This document shows positions 1 to 8,523 of a stretch of DNA of 64,000 nucleotides, piece after piece. A model generated the notes under the pieces. It searched no databases. It was not told the DNA's origin and saw nothing but the letters and a program-made list of their open reading frames with translations. The stretch is from Palsa-189 sp963803735 (GTDB taxonomy: Bacteria > Acidobacteriota > Terriglobia > Acidiferrales > UBA7541). The stretch covers positions 186,001 to 250,000 of the forward strand of contig CAWDNV010000019.1 in the NCBI GenBank assembly GCA_963803735.1, in the 5' to 3' direction. The translations under genes were made by a program, and so were the position numbers. Each line of letters opens with the position of its first letter. The stretch's first letter is position 1.

Positions 1-71
1 AAAAAATCGTGAGGGGACGCGTGCTTTCTGGCGGCCGCCATCAGGCGGGCCGAGCAACCTAATTATTGAGA

Positions 72-187
72 TTGTCGAACGGCAAAAGGGCGTTCCTCGC
101 GCGAAAGTCATGCGCATCAGGAGCTTTCGCGCGCTAACGAAGTCCATGCCGCTTTTGCGCCATAAAAAGTATAATCGCGGGTAACCA
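72..187 (+). promoter_or_regulatory. ruvA upstream region: inverted repeat and TATAAT box
   Basis: Three things are visible. A 19-base stretch at 72-90 (beginning TTGTCGA) recurs in similar form at 853-871 before ruvB. An inverted repeat has arms GCGCGAAAG (99-107) and CTTTCGCGC (124-132). A perfect TATAAT lies at 170-175, only 12 bases before the ruvA ATG, so a transcript from it would have almost no leader. No convincing -35 box stands at the usual spacing. A promoter or operator role is inferred; the repeat could instead end the preceding gene. Confidence 0.4.
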
Positions 188-847
188 ATGATCGGATATC
201 TCCGCGGACAACTTGTGGACAAGCGGCCGAACCAGGTCCTGGTGGATGTGAACGGCGTCGGCTACGTCGTCTCCATCCCGCTGTCTACGTTCTATTCGCT
301 TGGCGACTTGCACGACGATGTCACGCTGCTGGTGCACACGCACCTCCGCGAAGATTCCATTGCTCTTTACGGTTTTCTGACTGCGCGCGAAAAGCAATTT
401 TTCGAGCTGCTGATTTCGGCTTCCGGAGTCGGGCCCTCGCTGGCGCTGAAGATCCTCTCAGGAATGAGCGTGGATGAATTGCTTCCCGCCATTCGCACCG
501 GAGATCTCGTGCGCCTCACGCGCATCCCCGGCGTAGGACGCAAAACGGCGGAGCGCATCGTGCTCGAATTGCGCGATAAGCTTGCAGCGATGGAACCGCC
601 GCAACCCGAGCGCGTTACAGCGTCTGGCCGCACGCAGTTGGAATCCGACGTCGTTTCCGCGCTGCTCAATCTCGGCTATGATCGCCGCACGGCGGAAAAC
701 GCTATCGAGGAGGTCGCCGGCAATGGCCGCGGCACTTCCGCGCCGGAAGGCGTTATGCAAAGTTTTGAGGCGCTCCTCCGCGCTACGCTGCAGCATTTGA
801 GCCATTCAGCCAAGAAGGCTGGGGCTTCGGGCACAAGCACCTCATGA
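188..847 (+). CDS. ruvA: Holliday junction branch migration protein RuvA
   Basis: RuvA binds four-way junctions as a tetramer and loads the RuvB motor. The 219-residue product has the usual family length and order: an N-terminal OB-fold beginning MIGYLRG (about 1-65), two helix-hairpin-helix motifs (ASGVGPSLALKIL near 78-90 and TRIPGVGRKTAERI near 111-124), and a C-terminal RuvB-contacting domain after a linker. The start is the ATG 12 bases after the TATAAT box. ruvB follows 58 bases downstream in the same direction, the normal partnership. Identification is secure. Confidence 0.96.
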   Translation: MIGYLRGQLVDKRPNQVLVDVNGVGYVVSIPLSTFYSLGDLHDDVTLLVHTHLREDSIALYGFLTAREKQFFELLISASGVGPSLALKILSGMSVDELLPAIRTGDLVRLTRIPGVGRKTAERIVLELRDKLAAMEPPQPERVTASGRTQLESDVVSALLNLGYDRRTAENAIEEVAGNGRGTSAPEGVMQSFEALLRATLQHLSHSAKKAGASGTSTS

Positions 848-852
848 TCAAG

Positions 853-871
853 TTGTCGAGCGGCGAAAAGG
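853..871 (+). promoter_or_regulatory. repeat of the ruvA upstream motif before ruvB
   Basis: TTGTCGAGCGGCGAAAAGG resembles the 19 bases at 72-90 before ruvA, with three mismatches. Both copies lie ahead of a Holliday-junction gene, so a shared regulator of recombination genes is possible. The motif does not match the GAAC-N4-GTTC LexA box or the E. coli CTGT-N8-ACAG box. Function unproven. Confidence 0.25.
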
Positions 872-905
872 CTACCTACAGGACGCGCTTTTCGCGGCCT
901 AAAAT

Positions 906-1931
906 ATGACCGACACGCCCAAACGCATCGTTTCCGGTCGAGCCTTCGACGAAGACGCGCGGCTTGATGCCAGCGTCCGCCCGACTCGCATGGCGGATTT
1001 CATCGGCCAGGGGCGCGTGAAAGAGAATATCTTGATCGCCATCGAAGCGGCGCGCAGCCGGGGCGATTCGCTCGATCACGTGCTGCTCTATGGCCCTCCT
1101 GGCCTCGGGAAAACTTCGCTCGCGCAGATTATCGCCAATGAGCTGGGCGTCTCGATCAAAATCAGTTCCGGCCCGCTGCTCGAGCGCAAGGGCGACCTGA
1201 CCGCGATCCTCACGTCGCTTGAATTACGCGAACTCTTTTTCCTTGACGAGATTCATCGCCTGCTTCCCGCAATCGAAGAGATTCTCTACCCCGCCATGGA
1301 GGATTACCGGATCGATCTCGTCATCGGGCAGGGTCCCGGCGCCCGCATCCATCCGTTTAACTTGAACCGCTTCACGCTGGTGGGCGCGACCACGCGCGCC
1401 GGTTTGATCACGGCGCCGCTGCGCTCGCGCTTCGGCATCGTGCATCGGCTCGAGTATTACCGGCCCGAGGACCTAGTCGAGATTTTGCGCCGCTCGGCGC
1501 AAATTCTCTCCATCGCTCTGGACGACGGCGGAGCCGAGGAAGTTGCCCGCCGCAGCCGCGGCACTCCGCGCGTTGCCAATCGCCTGCTGCGCCGCGTGCG
1601 CGACTTCGCTGAAGTCCGCGCGCAGGGCCGCGTCACTGCCGAAGTCGCCCGCGAAGCGCTCGACCGGCTCGGCGTCGATGAACACGGCCTCGACGAAGTA
1701 GACCGCAATCTCATGCTCACGATCATTCAGAAATTTTCCGGCGGTCCCGTGGGCCTGAATACCATTGCGGCTTCGCTCAGCGAAGAAGAAGATGCCATCG
1801 AGGAGATTTACGAGCCGTACTTGATGCAGATGGGCTTGCTCGACCGCACTCAGCGCGGCCGTATGGCCACCCCGCTGGCCTACAAACATTTTGGCTTCGA
1901 GCCGCCACGCGCCCAGCACGCCCTGTTCTAA
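906..1931 (+). CDS. ruvB: Holliday junction helicase RuvB
   Basis: RuvB is the hexameric AAA+ motor that drives branch migration with RuvA. The 341-residue product carries the RuvB signature FIGQ (about 32-35), the Walker A motif GPPGLGKT (63-70), the Walker B motif FFLDEIH (111-117), a sensor/arginine region around GATTRAGLITAPLRSRF, and a C-terminal winged helix (MATPLAYKHFGF). The upstream bases TAAAATATG make the -10-like hexamer touch the start codon, so either the box is fortuitous or ruvB is transcribed from the ruvA side. Identification is secure. Confidence 0.96.
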   Translation: MTDTPKRIVSGRAFDEDARLDASVRPTRMADFIGQGRVKENILIAIEAARSRGDSLDHVLLYGPPGLGKTSLAQIIANELGVSIKISSGPLLERKGDLTAILTSLELRELFFLDEIHRLLPAIEEILYPAMEDYRIDLVIGQGPGARIHPFNLNRFTLVGATTRAGLITAPLRSRFGIVHRLEYYRPEDLVEILRRSAQILSIALDDGGAEEVARRSRGTPRVANRLLRRVRDFAEVRAQGRVTAEVAREALDRLGVDEHGLDEVDRNLMLTIIQKFSGGPVGLNTIAASLSEEEDAIEEIYEPYLMQMGLLDRTQRGRMATPLAYKHFGFEPPRAQHALF

Positions 1932-1958
1932 GCCAAATCTTGAGCACGAGGCACACGT

Positions 1959-2462
1959 TTGGCCGAGAAAGTCGTCTACATCGCGCTGGGATCGAACGTC
2001 GGCGATCGCGTCGCCATGCTCGAGCGCGCGATCGCCGCGATGAATTCGGCCGGCATTCAGGTGTTGCGGCAATCTTCCTTCTACGTCACCGAGCCCGTCG
2101 ATTCGCCCGGCCAGACGTGGTTCCTGAATGCCGTAGTGGAAGCGGAAACAGCGTTATTGCCGCTGCAATTGCTGCACGCACTGCTGAGAATCGAGCGGGA
2201 ATTGGGCCGGCGGCGCATTACGCCGCATGGCCCGCGCACCATCGATCTCGACATACTGTTTTATGGTTCGAGCGTGATTCGCAGCAAAGAATTGCAGCTG
2301 CCTCATCCGCGTTTGTCCGAGCGGCGCTTTGTTCTGGTGCCACTGGCGCAGATCGCTCCGGAGTTCCGCCATCCCGCCCTGCACAAAAGTGTTACGCAGC
2401 TCCTCGCAGAGACGCCCGACCGAAGTGAAGTGCGGCTCTGGCACGCAGCTGCAAGAGCATAA
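1959..2462 (+). CDS. folK: 2-amino-4-hydroxy-6-hydroxymethyldihydropteridine pyrophosphokinase
   Basis: FolK transfers pyrophosphate from ATP to 6-hydroxymethyl-7,8-dihydropterin in folate synthesis. The 167-residue protein begins AEKVVYIALGSNVGDR, the family N-terminus, and contains the signature GPRTIDLDIL (about 91-100) preceded by ELGRRR. A TTG start at 1959 is required because the conserved first strand begins at once; a weak purine-rich site (ACGAGG) stands just upstream. It follows ruvB by 27 bases and is probably co-transcribed. No folB or folP is nearby. Confidence 0.93.
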   Translation: MAEKVVYIALGSNVGDRVAMLERAIAAMNSAGIQVLRQSSFYVTEPVDSPGQTWFLNAVVEAETALLPLQLLHALLRIERELGRRRITPHGPRTIDLDILFYGSSVIRSKELQLPHPRLSERRFVLVPLAQIAPEFRHPALHKSVTQLLAETPDRSEVRLWHAAARA

Positions 2463-2547
2463 GGCAAGATTTACGAAGGGAATCGTGTTGAGAGAACCGG
2501 ATTGAGAGAAGAGGATCGAATTTACAAGGAGCAGTCTCTACAGCGGA

Positions 2548-3294
2548 TCAGCCCAGCGTGAGCGGCTTCTTCTTCTTTTTCCGCATCGCTTCTGTATCCT
2601 GCTGTTCGTATTCGGCGAGTTCCTCTTCGCTCCACTGATAGTCGTGATTGGAAAACATGCCCGTATTTCGAGCGCCGTCGCGGCCGGGATCACGGCCGGC
2701 ATTGCGCGTTCTGCGGGTGGACTTGAGGCCTTCCTGCTTCACCTTACGAAGTGGAGCGCCGATGGCTTGGGTTTCCATCAGCAGATCGCTCACGCGTTCG
2801 AGGAGATCGTGAAAGGTGAAGGGTTTCACAACGTAGGGCAGGTGGTCCTCTTCGAGCAGCGCCGTGGCTTCGGCCGAGGCCGACTCTGGCACCACGAATA
2901 AGACCCTTACGTGCGCTTTGGTCGCTTCGCCCTCGGGAGGCTGTGCCAGTTCCCTCAGGGTAACGAATAGAGGGCCGGTGTTGCCTGTTGTGCCTGTGTT
3001 CGCCAGCACCAGAGCCCACTTTCGGCTGGCCAGCTCCTTGAAAGCTTCTGCGGTCGAGCTCGCACCCTCAACGAGCCAGCCTTCGGATCCGAGCACCTGG
3101 CGCAGGGCGGCCTGGCTCGAGGCGTCATCGTCGATGATGAGTATGCCGACTTGGTCCACGGTCCTGGCCTTTGGCTGAAATAACGAGTATAGCCGCCGGT
3201 CTCGCAGAGGACTGTTCTCGGTTGGGCCTGCGGCGGCGGACTCGACAACAGGTGAGACGCTGTAGCGAAGATAAGGCGAAATAAGTGTTGACAA
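2548..3294 (-). CDS. receiver-like protein lacking the phospho-accepting aspartate
   Basis: A single REC-type domain occupies about 46-170 of 248 residues. The acidic pocket (IIDDD, 55-57) and conserved lysine (VVKPF, Lys157) are present, but the strand that should end in the phosphorylated Asp reads ALVLANTG, with Asn near position 99. The C-terminal tail is charged and ends in a lysine run (RKKKKKP). Without the Asp, normal phosphorelay is unlikely. The listed start is a TTG; a GTG at 3159 (just before VDQVGIL) would remove an unstructured 45-residue leader and is equally plausible. No kinase gene is adjacent. Confidence 0.75.
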   Translation of the reverse strand: MSTLISPYLRYSVSPVVESAAAGPTENSPLRDRRLYSLFQPKARTVDQVGILIIDDDASSQAALRQVLGSEGWLVEGASSTAEAFKELASRKWALVLANTGTTGNTGPLFVTLRELAQPPEGEATKAHVRVLFVVPESASAEATALLEEDHLPYVVKPFTFHDLLERVSDLLMETQAIGAPLRKVKQEGLKSTRRTRNAGRDPGRDGARNTGMFSNHDYQWSEEELAEYEQQDTEAMRKKKKKPLTLG

Positions 3295-3337
3295 GCGAAT
3301 AAAAGGCGAATATATCTAAACCAATGGCGAGCGTGCA

Positions 3338-4447
3338 ATGGCCACTCTTACAGATCGCAGGGCTACTCTTCGTGCTTTCCATGGCTCCGACGAGCCTTCG
3401 AGCGCTAACGATTCCCTGCCTCTTTTTCCCCCAGTCCCCCACCGGGACACCGAGCGGCAGACTCCGTCGCCACCGGAGCCAGCCGCCAATCGAGTTGGCA
3501 TTGCACGCCTCGCCGCTTCCTCTCCGCTAGCGGACAGCAAGCGCGGCGCGGAATATTTTCTCTTACCGGCTAAGTCGATCTTGAATCGCTGTGATTCCGA
3601 GCGGGTCCCTTTCACCTGGACCGTCAATCCTTACCGCGGCTGTGAATTCGGCTGCAAATATTGCTATGCGCGTTACACGCACGAATATATGGAGCTCGAC
3701 GGCAGAGAATTCGAGCGCAAGATTTTTATCAAACAGGACGCAGGCCCAATGGCCTTTCGGGAGTTGCGATCGAGCGCGGTCCGAGGCGAGCATATCGCCA
3801 TCGGCACGGCGACCGATCCTTACCAGCCGGCCGAACGTGAGTTCGGCGCGACACGCGCGATACTCGAAGAGATGGCTCAACTTGAAGGGCTGAGCGTCTC
3901 GATCACAACCAAATCGGATCAGGTGCTTCGAGATATCGATCTTCTAAAACGCATCCACGAGCGATCCAGAATAAGTGTGAATCTGTCGGTAACAACTCCG
4001 CGGCGTGGTCTGGCCAGATTGCTCGAGCCGAGAGCGCCGCGTCCTGACTTGCGTATCGGGGCGGTGCGAACTTTACGTCAGGCCGGAATCCGTGCGGGGA
4101 TTCTGGTTATGCCTGTGCTGCCGGGGCTGACAGATCGCACTGCGGATTTGGAAATCCTGGCGCGAGCGGCGCGGGATGCCGAAGCATGCTGGTTTGCCGC
4201 CAATGTTCTTTTTCTAATGCCGGCTTCGCGCAAGACGTTTTTTCCCTTTCTAGCTGAGAAATTTCCGCGGCTCGCGAGCCGCTATCAAGATTGGTATGCC
4301 CGATCCGGCTATGCGCCGGAGTCCTACCGAAAAGAGATCGCCGAGCGATTTGCCTATCTGCGAAAGAAGTATGATCTGGAAACGCGACCGGAACCCCCGG
4401 AACGGGGCTCGGCTCATGCTCAGGAACAGCTGACGCTTGGACTTTAG
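3338..4447 (+). CDS. radical SAM protein, Rv2578c / spore-photoproduct-lyase-like
   Basis: The protein has a cysteine cluster GCEFGCKYC (Cys102, Cys106, Cys109 of 369 residues), a CX3CX2C arrangement typical of the SplB-like and Rv2578c-like radical SAM branch, within the stretch VNPYRGCEFGCKYCYAR. The following TATDPYQPAE and ITTKSDQVLRDIDLL segments fit the barrel core of that family. It would bind a [4Fe-4S] cluster and cleave SAM; the substrate is not known. The first ~75 residues are low-complexity and the true start may be internal. It diverges from the receiver-like gene. Confidence 0.82.
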   Translation: MATLTDRRATLRAFHGSDEPSSANDSLPLFPPVPHRDTERQTPSPPEPAANRVGIARLAASSPLADSKRGAEYFLLPAKSILNRCDSERVPFTWTVNPYRGCEFGCKYCYARYTHEYMELDGREFERKIFIKQDAGPMAFRELRSSAVRGEHIAIGTATDPYQPAEREFGATRAILEEMAQLEGLSVSITTKSDQVLRDIDLLKRIHERSRISVNLSVTTPRRGLARLLEPRAPRPDLRIGAVRTLRQAGIRAGILVMPVLPGLTDRTADLEILARAARDAEACWFAANVLFLMPASRKTFFPFLAEKFPRLASRYQDWYARSGYAPESYRKEIAERFAYLRKKYDLETRPEPPERGSAHAQEQLTLGL

Positions 4448-4518
4448 CGGTGTCTGTAGTCTCAGGCTGGATTGCGAAATTCGCAACCTACAGCGAACCG
4501 ACCAATCTTCTTAGGGAG

Positions 4519-5169
4519 TTAGGGAGCGATGATGCGAGAGGTTTCCGCCTGGACTTCCTGTTGGGGAAACTGGCTGCTCAGAAGTTGCAGATAGATACGG
4601 GCGCGAGGACGCCCATTCGTCCAATTGCGTATGAGGCGAGCCAGAAAAACGAGAGCGTAAAATATTTCGGAGTCTTTAAGGGTCGAGAATCCGAGCCGCT
4701 CATTTTCCTTTTTCTTGTAGTCCTGGATGAACGCGGCCAGCGCGCTGTAGAGGCCCGCGGCGGGTTGAGTAGCAGGCGGGCGCTCATAATAGATGCCCGA
4801 GACGAGAGTGCGATAGGTTTCGCCCTGCGCTGTGATAGCCGTGAGCGTTTGCTCATCGGTCAGATCACGATGATTCGCCGCAAATTGTGAAATGCTGAAA
4901 GCCAAGCCGGAAACGAATGGTTCGCGGTCGTAAATTACGCGGGAAGAAAACTCTACTCCAGGAAATGGGGTCTCGCTCTCGGAAAGCGCTTTGCGATGTT
5001 CCTGCTCGTAGCGATGCGCGGCAATCAGGTAGGCGCAATCGGATGGGCAATCGAGGGTAACTTCACGTTCCTTGCCGCAGCATGGCGCGCAGATTTTTTC
5101 GCCCTTCGCCGGGCAAAATCGCTCGGGCCTTCGTTTGCCGCAAATTGCACAGAGAGGTCGTTCCGCCAT
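4519..5169 (-). CDS. zinc-ribbon protein of unknown function
   Basis: The 216-residue product begins with a cysteine-rich knuckle: CAICG (7-11), CPAKGEKICAPCCG (about 19-32) and CPSDC (about 41-45), which should bind one or two zinc ions. The remaining ~160 residues are helical with no family I recognise. The N-terminal layout resembles small proteins described only as SEC-C or zinc-binding hypotheticals. It is convergent with the radical SAM gene (72 bases apart). The start is the ATG that begins MAERPLCAIC. A real gene is well supported by the cysteine pattern; function is open. Confidence 0.75.
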   Translation of the reverse strand: MAERPLCAICGKRRPERFCPAKGEKICAPCCGKEREVTLDCPSDCAYLIAAHRYEQEHRKALSESETPFPGVEFSSRVIYDREPFVSGLAFSISQFAANHRDLTDEQTLTAITAQGETYRTLVSGIYYERPPATQPAAGLYSALAAFIQDYKKKENERLGFSTLKDSEIFYALVFLARLIRNWTNGRPRARIYLQLLSSQFPQQEVQAETSRIIAP

Positions 5170-5331
5170 TTGTCAGGAGGTCTTCAAAGTTAAGGAAGAA
5201 CATTTCAGTATATCCGATGGGAGCGCTTTGAACCCAAGCCGGAGCGCTCTGCCACCCGGCAAGTGCTCAACTCGCATAACTCGCAGAGAGATGTGAACCA
5301 CACCACCCGAAATGGGAACGCCGCCCCTGCG

Positions 5332-6045
5332 CTACTTCAGCGACTTTGGATCCGACGTGTTCTTGGGGGAATGTTGATCGAGCAGAGAAACCATTTTCTG
5401 CGCCGCGGGAGGAATGGCGACGCCGCCCTTGCGCACGATGTTGGTGGCATCCATCTTCTTATGATAGATGCTCTCGTTGGCGTTGTTGTCCGGGCGCAGC
5501 GTGGAGCCTTCGAGCGATATGCCTGCAAAAAGACCGCGCGAGCGCGAATAAGTGAGCATCTCAGCGCGAAGCGTCACGTCGGTTTCAGCTGACGCATCGC
5601 GGCCTTTCGGTCCGGCTGCCGCAGAGGCGTCGGCTCCAAGTTTCACCTTGCTGGAAAGAATTGCAGTAGCGCCGCGCGGGTTCATTACTAGAATGACAAA
5701 GTCGGTGGCCTGCCCGCCGAGCTGAAATCCGAAGCTGCCACCTTCCAGGGCGATCATGGTTGGCGCGCCCCATTTGCCCGTAAAGTGTTCCCCGGAACGG
5801 CAGGACATGGCGCCGCGTCCGTAAGCGCCACCGATTCCAAATGCAGCTTTGAGCACCGAAGGAATGATGATGACGCATTCGGCTTTATCCAGCAGGTCCT
5901 GGGGAAGGTTGTCCGGAATGCGGAGAACTTCCTCGAGGACCACGCCGCAATTTTCCAAACGGCTGGTTTCCTTATCGGCAGCCGTGGAAGCGACTGGCAA
6001 GGCGCTAAGCGCGACGGCCAAAAACGCAGAAAAAGCCTTCTTCAT
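5332..6045 (-). CDS. SYLF (Ysc84-type) lipid-binding domain protein
   Basis: The 237-residue product has a Sec signal peptide (MKKAFSAFLAVALSALPVASTAA) and then a SYLF/Ysc84 domain: helical segment (LPQDLLDKAECVIIIP), a glycine-rich core (GGAYGRGAMSCR, GGSFGFQLGGQATDFVILV) and SRGLFAGISLEGSTL, which is the family signature. SYLF proteins bind phosphoinositide-like or other anionic lipids; in bacteria they are exported and of uncertain role. No adjacent gene explains it. Confidence 0.87.
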   Translation of the reverse strand: MKKAFSAFLAVALSALPVASTAADKETSRLENCGVVLEEVLRIPDNLPQDLLDKAECVIIIPSVLKAAFGIGGAYGRGAMSCRSGEHFTGKWGAPTMIALEGGSFGFQLGGQATDFVILVMNPRGATAILSSKVKLGADASAAAGPKGRDASAETDVTLRAEMLTYSRSRGLFAGISLEGSTLRPDNNANESIYHKKMDATNIVRKGGVAIPPAAQKMVSLLDQHSPKNTSDPKSLK

Positions 6046-6200
6046 TTACCGTTCCTCCTAGGCTTGGCGAACACATCATAAGTTTTCCACTGGTGCGACG
6101 CAATTACGAGGAGCCAGAAAAGTAACCCCCATGTGTATTCAGAGTTAGAGGTAGGCGCCAGCGCGAAGTGTGGATTCTGGCCGGATTGGAGTGCAGGCTC

Positions 6201-6206
6201 TATAAT
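6201..6206 (+). promoter_or_regulatory. TATAAT box upstream of dacB
   Basis: A perfect -10 hexamer in the context TATAATCG, the same eight bases as before ruvA. It lies 27 bases before the ATG at 6234. The -35 position holds no good match. Confidence 0.35.
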
Positions 6207-6233
6207 CGCGATCAGTCCAGCCGAGCAGCAGGC

Positions 6234-7949
6234 ATGAGGCAACGCGGCGCAATGAATACTCGCGCGCATCGAACTCCCGTAATGAAGGCCGGAGCGCTGT
6301 ACCTGATTCTCTTCTGCTTACTTCTTTCAGAGCCGCTGTCAATTCCGCCATCGGGTTTTGCGCAAACGTCCAAGAGGGTCACCAGAGTTCACTCAACAGT
6401 CGGACCAAAAGAAGGGCGCAGCGATGTAGTTCGATTCAGCGAACGTGTGCAGGCTGCCTTGGTTTCCACAGGAAACGATAAGGCATTTTGGGGGGTGCTG
6501 ATCACTGACGGAGACAATGGCGAAGTGCTGTACTCGGTGAACGCCGGCCACTATTTCATGCCGGCCTCAAACGTCAAGCTGTTTACAACGGCGATGGCGC
6601 TGGCCACGCTCGGCCCGGATTTTCGTATTCGCACGACGGTAGAGAGCGTAGCGGAGCCCGATTCGTCAGGTCACCTGCAAGGCGACCTTGTGCTCGTTGG
6701 CCGGGGTGATGCAAATCTCTCCAGCCGCGTGATTCCATTTGCAGAGCACCCCGAGCGCAATGGTCCACCAGAGAAAGCGCTGGCGGATTTGGCGGACCAG
6801 GTAGTGAAATCAGGAATAAAAGAAATCTCTGGGGACGTGGTCGCGGACGACAGTTATTTCGTTCCTGAGCGATATCCACCCGGATGGGGCATCGACGATG
6901 CGGTATGGAGCTATGGTGCGGCGGTATCGGCGCTGGCGATCAACGATAACTACATCTCCGTGATCCTTCGACCCGGCGCCACACTTGGCGCGCCGCTTGT
7001 ATACAGTGCGGCGCCGTGGCCGGGAATTTACGAATTCCGCAACGACGCGGTGACTAGCTCGGCGGGAACGGAACCGAAGCTGCGCCTGGAGCGCGATCTC
7101 GATTCGCAAATCTTTCGTTTGACTGGAACGCTGCCGCTGGACGCGCCAGCGCGTGAGCTGCAGCTGGCGGTCACGCAGCCTGCCGAGAACGCGGCGGCGG
7201 TTCTCATACAACTGCTTCAGGCACGAGGGGTGCGCGTGGAAGGCCACAGCCGGGCAAGACACGGCGACCGTAACGCGCAGCCGCAGGCGGCTCCGCCGAT
7301 GCACGTGCTGGCTGAGCACAGTTCGCCTGCACTGGTGCAAGACGTGCGGCTCACCAACAAACTGAGCATGAATTTGCACGCGGAGCTATTGCTGCGCGTG
7401 GCGGCCCGGGAAAAAGGCGCAGCGATGACGATGGAAGACGCCGTCGCCTTCGCGACTGCGTTTCGGCAAGGCATTGGAATCGGTCAGGACGAAGTGCAGT
7501 TGACCGACGGGTCGGGCCTTTCGCGCGGCGACCTGGTGACGCCGCAAAGCGTGGTGCAACTGCTGAGCTACGCAACGCGACAGCCATGGGGATCCGACTT
7601 TGTAGCCAGCTTGCCGGTCGCAGGGCAGGACGGCACGCTCGAGAATCGCATGCGCGGCACGGCGGCAGCCGGGCAGGTTCATGCGAAAACCGGATTAGTG
7701 GAACACGTGAATTCCCTATCCGGTTATGCGACTACGCGGCGCGGCGCCCATCTGATCTTCGCGATTTTCGGCAACAATACGGGGACGCACGGGCCGGAAG
7801 CGCTTCACGCAGTGGACGCAATCTGCGTGGCCATGGTGGAAGAGTTGGCGCCGCATCGCGAGACTCGCGCGGCACGCTCAGGAATTAATCTGCGTCCAGC
7901 GGGCGGCGACCCCGAACCAAGCACAGAGACAAATCTCCCGCTAAGATAA
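6234..7949 (+). CDS. dacB: D-alanyl-D-alanine carboxypeptidase / endopeptidase (PBP4 type)
   Basis: This periplasmic penicillin-binding protein trims peptidoglycan cross-links. All three active-site motifs are visible: SNVK (in MPASNVKLFTTAMAL, SXXK), SMN (in TNKLSMNLHAELL, SXN) and KTG (in VHAKTGLVEHVN). A hydrophobic export signal (about GALYLILFCLLLSEPLS) lies near the N-terminus. The open frame reaches back to 6168, but a TATAAT at 6201-6206 suggests the start is the ATG at 6234 or the one at 6252. The long insert between SXXK and SXN is normal for this class. Confidence 0.92.
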   Translation: MRQRGAMNTRAHRTPVMKAGALYLILFCLLLSEPLSIPPSGFAQTSKRVTRVHSTVGPKEGRSDVVRFSERVQAALVSTGNDKAFWGVLITDGDNGEVLYSVNAGHYFMPASNVKLFTTAMALATLGPDFRIRTTVESVAEPDSSGHLQGDLVLVGRGDANLSSRVIPFAEHPERNGPPEKALADLADQVVKSGIKEISGDVVADDSYFVPERYPPGWGIDDAVWSYGAAVSALAINDNYISVILRPGATLGAPLVYSAAPWPGIYEFRNDAVTSSAGTEPKLRLERDLDSQIFRLTGTLPLDAPARELQLAVTQPAENAAAVLIQLLQARGVRVEGHSRARHGDRNAQPQAAPPMHVLAEHSSPALVQDVRLTNKLSMNLHAELLLRVAAREKGAAMTMEDAVAFATAFRQGIGIGQDEVQLTDGSGLSRGDLVTPQSVVQLLSYATRQPWGSDFVASLPVAGQDGTLENRMRGTAAAGQVHAKTGLVEHVNSLSGYATTRRGAHLIFAIFGNNTGTHGPEALHAVDAICVAMVEELAPHRETRAARSGINLRPAGGDPEPSTETNLPLR

Positions 7950-7957
7950 TTGCCTGC

Positions 7958-8518
7958 ATGGCTTCGCAAAGCACCATCATCACTGTTTTTGGCAGTTCGC
8001 GACCGCAGCCAGGCGAATCAGATTATGAAGAGGCGCGCATCTTGGGTGGCGAATTGGCGCGACGCGGCTTTCAAGTCTGTTCCGGCGGATACGCAGGGGT
8101 GATGGAGGCGGTGTCGCGTGGGGCCAAAGAGGCGGGCGGCCGCACGATCGCGATCACTTCGACATTTTTCCGCAGCCGGGCCAATGCGTGGGTGGACGAG
8201 GAACACGCCGCAAGCACCTGGCAGGAGCGCTTATTCGAGCTGGTTCGTTTTGGCGAGGGCTACGTCGCGTGCAAGGGCGGCACGGGCACTTTGGTGGAAC
8301 TGGCGGTAGTTTGGGAGATGCTGAACAAGGGCGTGATGGCCGGAAAACCATTTGTCACGCTGGGCGATTTTTGGGGACCGATCATCGAGCGGGTGCGCGA
8401 AGTAGAAGTCAATCACGACTCGCGCTGGGAAGAGGCCAAAGCGCGCCTCGTGCATAGCGCGAAGAATCCGGCAGAAGCGGCGGAGTATCTCACGCAGGTG
8501 CTGGCCGTTAAGCGATAA
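7958..8518 (+). CDS. LOG-family (lysine-decarboxylase-like fold) phosphoribohydrolase
   Basis: The 186-residue Rossmann-like protein shows the LOG pattern: an N-terminal FGSSRP motif, CSGGYAGVMEAVSRGA (nucleotide-binding) and CKGGTGTLVEL, a variant of the PGGXGTXXE signature in which the first residue is Lys rather than Pro. LOG proteins hydrolyse nucleoside 5'-monophosphates, in plants cytokinin ribosides; the bacterial substrate here is unknown. It starts 8 bases after dacB stops and mutS2 starts 5 bases after it, so the three genes are likely one unit. Confidence 0.85.
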   Translation: MASQSTIITVFGSSRPQPGESDYEEARILGGELARRGFQVCSGGYAGVMEAVSRGAKEAGGRTIAITSTFFRSRANAWVDEEHAASTWQERLFELVRFGEGYVACKGGTGTLVELAVVWEMLNKGVMAGKPFVTLGDFWGPIIERVREVEVNHDSRWEEAKARLVHSAKNPAEAAEYLTQVLAVKR

Positions 8519-8523
8519 ATATT

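Noticed and set aside
1..62. Open frame of 19 codons from the window edge ending in TAA at 60-62, possibly the end of ruvC
   Set aside because: Too short to recognise any family signature; position before ruvA is the only support.
1940..2428. 162-codon frame overlapping folK
   Set aside because: It is the out-of-frame shadow of folK and contains no domain.
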